From DASYLJ01 sp964432595 (GTDB lineage Bacteria > Desulfobacterota > Binatia > DP-6), in assembly GCA_964432595.1 (NCBI GenBank), contig CAYSOF010000014.1:1-64000 (forward strand): a stretch of 64,000 bases of DNA. The letters are read 5' to 3'. Shown here one piece after another: positions 61,086 through 64,000 of the stretch. The translations under genes and the position numbers were made by a program. The first letter of the stretch is position 1. The number at the start of each line of letters is the position of its first letter. Below the pieces are notes generated by a model. It made no database searches and had not been told where the DNA came from. It worked only from the letters and a program-made list of their open reading frames with translations.

Positions 61086-64000
61086 ATGTCGCGATCGTTC
61101 CTCGCCCTGGTGCTCCTGCTCACCGTCGCCTCCGCCGCCGACGCCAAGAAGACGAAGCCGACCGCCTGTCCCGACGGCCGTTTTCTCCTCGGCTCGGCCA
61201 TTGGCGCGATGGTCCTCGATGCCCGCCAGGTGAGCCTCGAGCCCGGCTGCGCCCCGACCCGGGCGAAGGTGAAGGCGAAGAAGAAGGCGACGATCGTCTC
61301 CGCGAAGTGGCGCACGTGCGACGGCGGCCGGCGGAAGGTCCGGCTGGCGGCGCGCATCGGCGCGCCCGACTGCTCGCAGATCACGGGTAAGCTACGGGTG
61401 AAGGGATCGCGCCCCGTCCGCCTCGAGGGACGGCGCTCCACCTGTGGCGACGGCACCGTCGATGCCGGCGCGGGCGAGGCTTGCGACGACGGCAACCAGA
61501 CCGGCTGCGACGGCTGCCGCGCCGATTGCAGCCGCGCCGACCTCTGCGTCGGCGGCCTCGACTGCATCGACTACACGCGGCCGACGCCGTCGATCGCGCC
61601 GTGCGGCGACGTCGACGCGAGCCAGCCCGACGTGCTGAGCGCGTGCCTCTTCGGCTCCGGCCATCTCGGCACCTGGACCGTCGACGGCGCCGGCCTCCCC
61701 GCCTACGACTTCGCCGTCGACCAGCGCTGCGATCCGTACGCGCTCGCCTACTCGCCACGCGCCTACCCGCTGCGCGACCCGATCCATCTGATCGGCAACG
61801 GCCGCGGCCTGATGGCGATGGCGCACGCGTCGGGCGCGGTCGAGCTCTACACGCAGGACCGCGGCCACAAGTGGATGAACCGGGTCGACACGTGGGCCGA
61901 TCCGCAGGACGCCACCTACCCGCCGCAGATCGGCGGCGGCTTCAGCTACTGGACGTCGAACGGCGTCGTGCGCTCGACGCGCTTCGACGACCTCCCGGTC
62001 GCCGGCGCGCTGGCGGCGCAGACGCGGCGGTTCGGCGTCGGCTACGTCGAGACCGTCACCCATGGCGACGACGGCGTGACGATCCGCCGTCGCGTCTTCG
62101 CGCCAGACGCCGACGCGCGCGCCCTCGTGGCCGAGGTCACCGTCGAGAACGGGACGGGCGAGGCGCGCGACGTCGGCCTCGTCGAATTCTGGGACGTCAA
62201 CCTGCACCAGGCGAGCGTCGAGCTGCTGACCAGCGACCTGCTCGGCCCCCAGACGACGCCCGCCATCGACCGGCGCCGCCGCGCGCAGGCGGCCGAGTAC
62301 GCCCAGGAGGCGACCTGGGACCCGGCGACGCGGACGGCCGTCGTCACCACCACCGCGAAGGCCCTGCCCGCGGGCGTGACCGATCGCGACGACGTGTCGA
62401 ACCTCGACTGGTTCCCCGAGCCGCTCTACCTGACGGTTCTCGACGACGGCCCCGCACCCGATCGCGTATGGCTCGCCGACACGGAGCTCTGGCCCGATGC
62501 CATGCGCACGCCGCCCGCGTCCGCTGCGGACACCGCAGACGGCGCGCCCGCGCGCACGCTCCAGCTCGACGGCGCGGGGCAGCACGCGGTGCTTGCGCTG
62601 CGCGTGCCGGTCCAGGTCGCGGCCGGCGCGAGCGTCACGCGACGGTTCGCGTTCGGCATGGTCCCCGGCGGCGGCACGCCCGAGGCCGACGTCGCCACGC
62701 TGCGCGCGGCGGGCGCCGGCCTCGCCGACGCCACGGACGCGAGCTGGAAGGAGCGCCTCGTCTGGGCGGCGTTCCCCGGCCTCGAGCAGGCGGCGGCGAT
62801 GCAGCGCGAGCTCGCCTGGGCGGCGTATTCGTCGCTCGCGAACGCGTCGTTCGACGAGTACCGGCAGGCCCGCGTGCTCGGCCAGGGCGGCTCGTACCGC
62901 TTCATCCACGGCCTCGACGGCGCGATGGGCGACCTCGCGCTGTTCGCCGAGTCGATCCTGCTGATCGATCCGGCGCTCGCGCGCGAGACGCTCGCCTACG
63001 CGCTCTCGACGCAGCACGCGACGACCGAGCCCTACCCCTGGCGCTTCCCCTACGCCACGACCGGGGTCGGCAACTTCAGCGACGTCATCATCTACGACCG
63101 CCGCAGCGACGCGTACTGGTTCCTGCCGGCGATCGTCGGCAAGTACGTCGGCCTGACGCGCGACGCGGGCTTCCTCGGCGCCGACGTACCGTACTGGCCG
63201 CGGTCGTCGGGCGAGACGGGATCGGTGCTCGACCACGTCACGCGCGGGCTGGACCTGGCGGAGAACGAGGACTTCCTCGGCATCGGCGCGCGCGGCATCG
63301 TCGCGATCGGCACGAACGACTACGCCGACGGCGTGAACAACCTGGCCGGCGAGCCCGTCACGTCCACCGGCGCGTCGTCGACGTACAACGCCGGCATGAT
63401 CGTCTACGGCTTCCCGCTCGCCGCCGACGTGATCGAGCCGGTCGATGCACCGCTGGCGGCCCGAATGCGCGCGCTGGTGACGTCGCAGTCGATGGCACTC
63501 CTCGACGACGCGTGGGAGGGCAACTACTTCTGGCGCGGCTTCGTCGACAGCGGCAACCCGTTCGCGCCGCAGCTCTTCTTCCTGGAGCCGCAGGTCTTCC
63601 CCATCCTCTCCGGCATCGTCGACGACGTGCGGCGCGACACCGCGCTCGACCAGGTGGCCGAGCGTCTCGAGACCGACATCGGCGCGCTCAGCAACGTCGC
63701 CATCGGCGACCAGGGCCCCGTCGGCGGCGTCGACCAGCCGCTGATCGGCGGCATCTGGCCGGTCGCCAACGCATGGCTGACGCCGGCCTACGCGCGGCGC
63801 GACGCGGCCGAGGGCTGGAGCAGCTTCGTCCGCAACACGCTCGCCGCGCACGCCGAAGCGTATCCGGGCCTCTGGTACGGCATCTGGACGGGCCCCGACT
63901 CGTTCAACGGTCCGGACAAGGCGCGCCCCGGCGAGGCCGACGCGCACATCGCGACGGCGCTCACCGACTACCCGGCGCTGAACGCACACATGCACACCAG
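61086..64000 (+). CDS. Exported DUF4215/GH94-like protein, 3' end outside window
   Basis: 971 residues to the window edge from the ATG of MSRSFLALVLLLTVASAADA (leader). About residues 110-165 hold CGDGTVDAGAGEACDDGNQTG and CRADC, the DUF4215 Cys knot (in part: GEACDDGNQTGCDGC). From about 200 the protein matches the glycoside-hydrolase 94/phosphorylase-like style: GHKWMNRVDTW, GGFSYWTSNGVVRS, then an (alpha/alpha)6 part with ELAWAAYSSLANASFDEY and HGLDGAMGDLALFAESILL. The catalytic Asp region cannot be checked as the gene is incomplete. Predicted secreted glucan-active enzyme. Confidence 0.7.
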   Translation, partial: MSRSFLALVLLLTVASAADAKKTKPTACPDGRFLLGSAIGAMVLDARQVSLEPGCAPTRAKVKAKKKATIVSAKWRTCDGGRRKVRLAARIGAPDCSQITGKLRVKGSRPVRLEGRRSTCGDGTVDAGAGEACDDGNQTGCDGCRADCSRADLCVGGLDCIDYTRPTPSIAPCGDVDASQPDVLSACLFGSGHLGTWTVDGAGLPAYDFAVDQRCDPYALAYSPRAYPLRDPIHLIGNGRGLMAMAHASGAVELYTQDRGHKWMNRVDTWADPQDATYPPQIGGGFSYWTSNGVVRSTRFDDLPVAGALAAQTRRFGVGYVETVTHGDDGVTIRRRVFAPDADARALVAEVTVENGTGEARDVGLVEFWDVNLHQASVELLTSDLLGPQTTPAIDRRRRAQAAEYAQEATWDPATRTAVVTTTAKALPAGVTDRDDVSNLDWFPEPLYLTVLDDGPAPDRVWLADTELWPDAMRTPPASAADTADGAPARTLQLDGAGQHAVLALRVPVQVAAGASVTRRFAFGMVPGGGTPEADVATLRAAGAGLADATDASWKERLVWAAFPGLEQAAAMQRELAWAAYSSLANASFDEYRQARVLGQGGSYRFIHGLDGAMGDLALFAESILLIDPALARETLAYALSTQHATTEPYPWRFPYATTGVGNFSDVIIYDRRSDAYWFLPAIVGKYVGLTRDAGFLGADVPYWPRSSGETGSVLDHVTRGLDLAENEDFLGIGARGIVAIGTNDYADGVNNLAGEPVTSTGASSTYNAGMIVYGFPLAADVIEPVDAPLAARMRALVTSQSMALLDDAWEGNYFWRGFVDSGNPFAPQLFFLEPQVFPILSGIVDDVRRDTALDQVAERLETDIGALSNVAIGDQGPVGGVDQPLIGGIWPVANAWLTPAYARRDAAEGWSSFVRNTLAAHAEAYPGLWYGIWTGPDSFNGPDKARPGEADAHIATALTDYPALNAHMHT

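Noticed and set aside
61392..63995. 867-residue minus-strand frame
   Set aside because: Shadow of the exported GH94-like gene; Val/Arg/Asp-rich with no domain.

Overview
The window is high-GC bacterial chromosome with dense, strand-switching gene clusters and many 1-4 nt start/stop overlaps (ATGA, TGATG, GTGA). The gene mix includes a dprA-topA-trmFO-ppx-glnE string, acyl-CoA/LLM/P450/CMD-type catabolic enzymes, many exported Cys-rich or Ca-binding-repeat proteins, and DUF4215/FG-GAP/TSP3 domains. This fits a deltaproteobacterial-grade lineage; my best guess is a Binatota/Desulfobacterota_B- or Myxococcota-like genome, probably soil or aquatic. The taxonomic guess is inference from gene content and style, not from a marker-gene comparison.

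Layout. (1) 1-213: 3' end of a Cys-rich exported protein. (2) About 214-7289: an accessory island. It holds a winged-helix-like peptide overlapping a PD-(D/E)XK nuclease candidate, a DUF5677-like protein, a second unknown possible nuclease, a HerA-type ATPase with two C-terminal winged helices, and a translationally coupled zinc-finger/unknown pair preceded by a 26-bp palindrome. It ends at what looks like the 3' end of a tRNA-Leu gene, i.e. a probable attachment site. (3) 7422-11015: exported FG-GAP/TSP3 and DUF1566 proteins. (4) 11089-16193: crotonase and PadR regulator around a clear operator array, then YfhO-like and SGNH-hydrolase membrane genes. (5) 16287-23018: two SDRs, a ferredoxin, a GST, a MocR-type regulator with its operator and three overlapping genes ending in an AhpD/CMD protein, aldose epimerase, zinc-ribbon protein. 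(6) 23279-31571: a GAF/coiled-coil/receiver protein, rhomboid protease, MaoC protein, DUF1232, TPR and exported proteins, an RRM RNA-binding protein, a PKD lipoprotein. (7) 31652-44505: a long leftward run of housekeeping genes: a beta-lactamase-fold hydrolase, glycosyltransferase, amidohydrolase, dprA, topA, trmFO, ppx, glnE, ilvE. (8) 44643-50563: exported proteins, an FMN-binding-split protein, an orphan DNA methyltransferase behind a perfect 22-bp palindrome, and a two-component NtrC/HK pair. (9) 50755-61004: acyl-CoA dehydrogenase with two CMD proteins, a toxin-antitoxin remnant, LLM flavoprotein, gluconokinase and MFS transporter, a Cys-rich exported protein, aldehyde dehydrogenase, 4HBT thioesterase, cytochrome P450. 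(10) 61086-64000: start of a large exported protein with a DUF4215 knot and a GH94-like domain, running off the window.

How the genes work together. The accessory island is the most novel part: it pairs a HerA-like pump ATPase with nuclease-like proteins next to an attachment-site remnant, the kind of content seen in mobile elements and anti-phage islands. The rest is ordinary chromosome: CoA-thioester, steroid/lipid-type and aldehyde chemistry (acyl-CoA dehydrogenase, crotonase, MaoC, thioesterases, P450, ALDH, LLM), nitrogen control (GlnE, NtrC-type pair), DNA topology and uptake (TopA, DprA), and a large secreted-protein repertoire.
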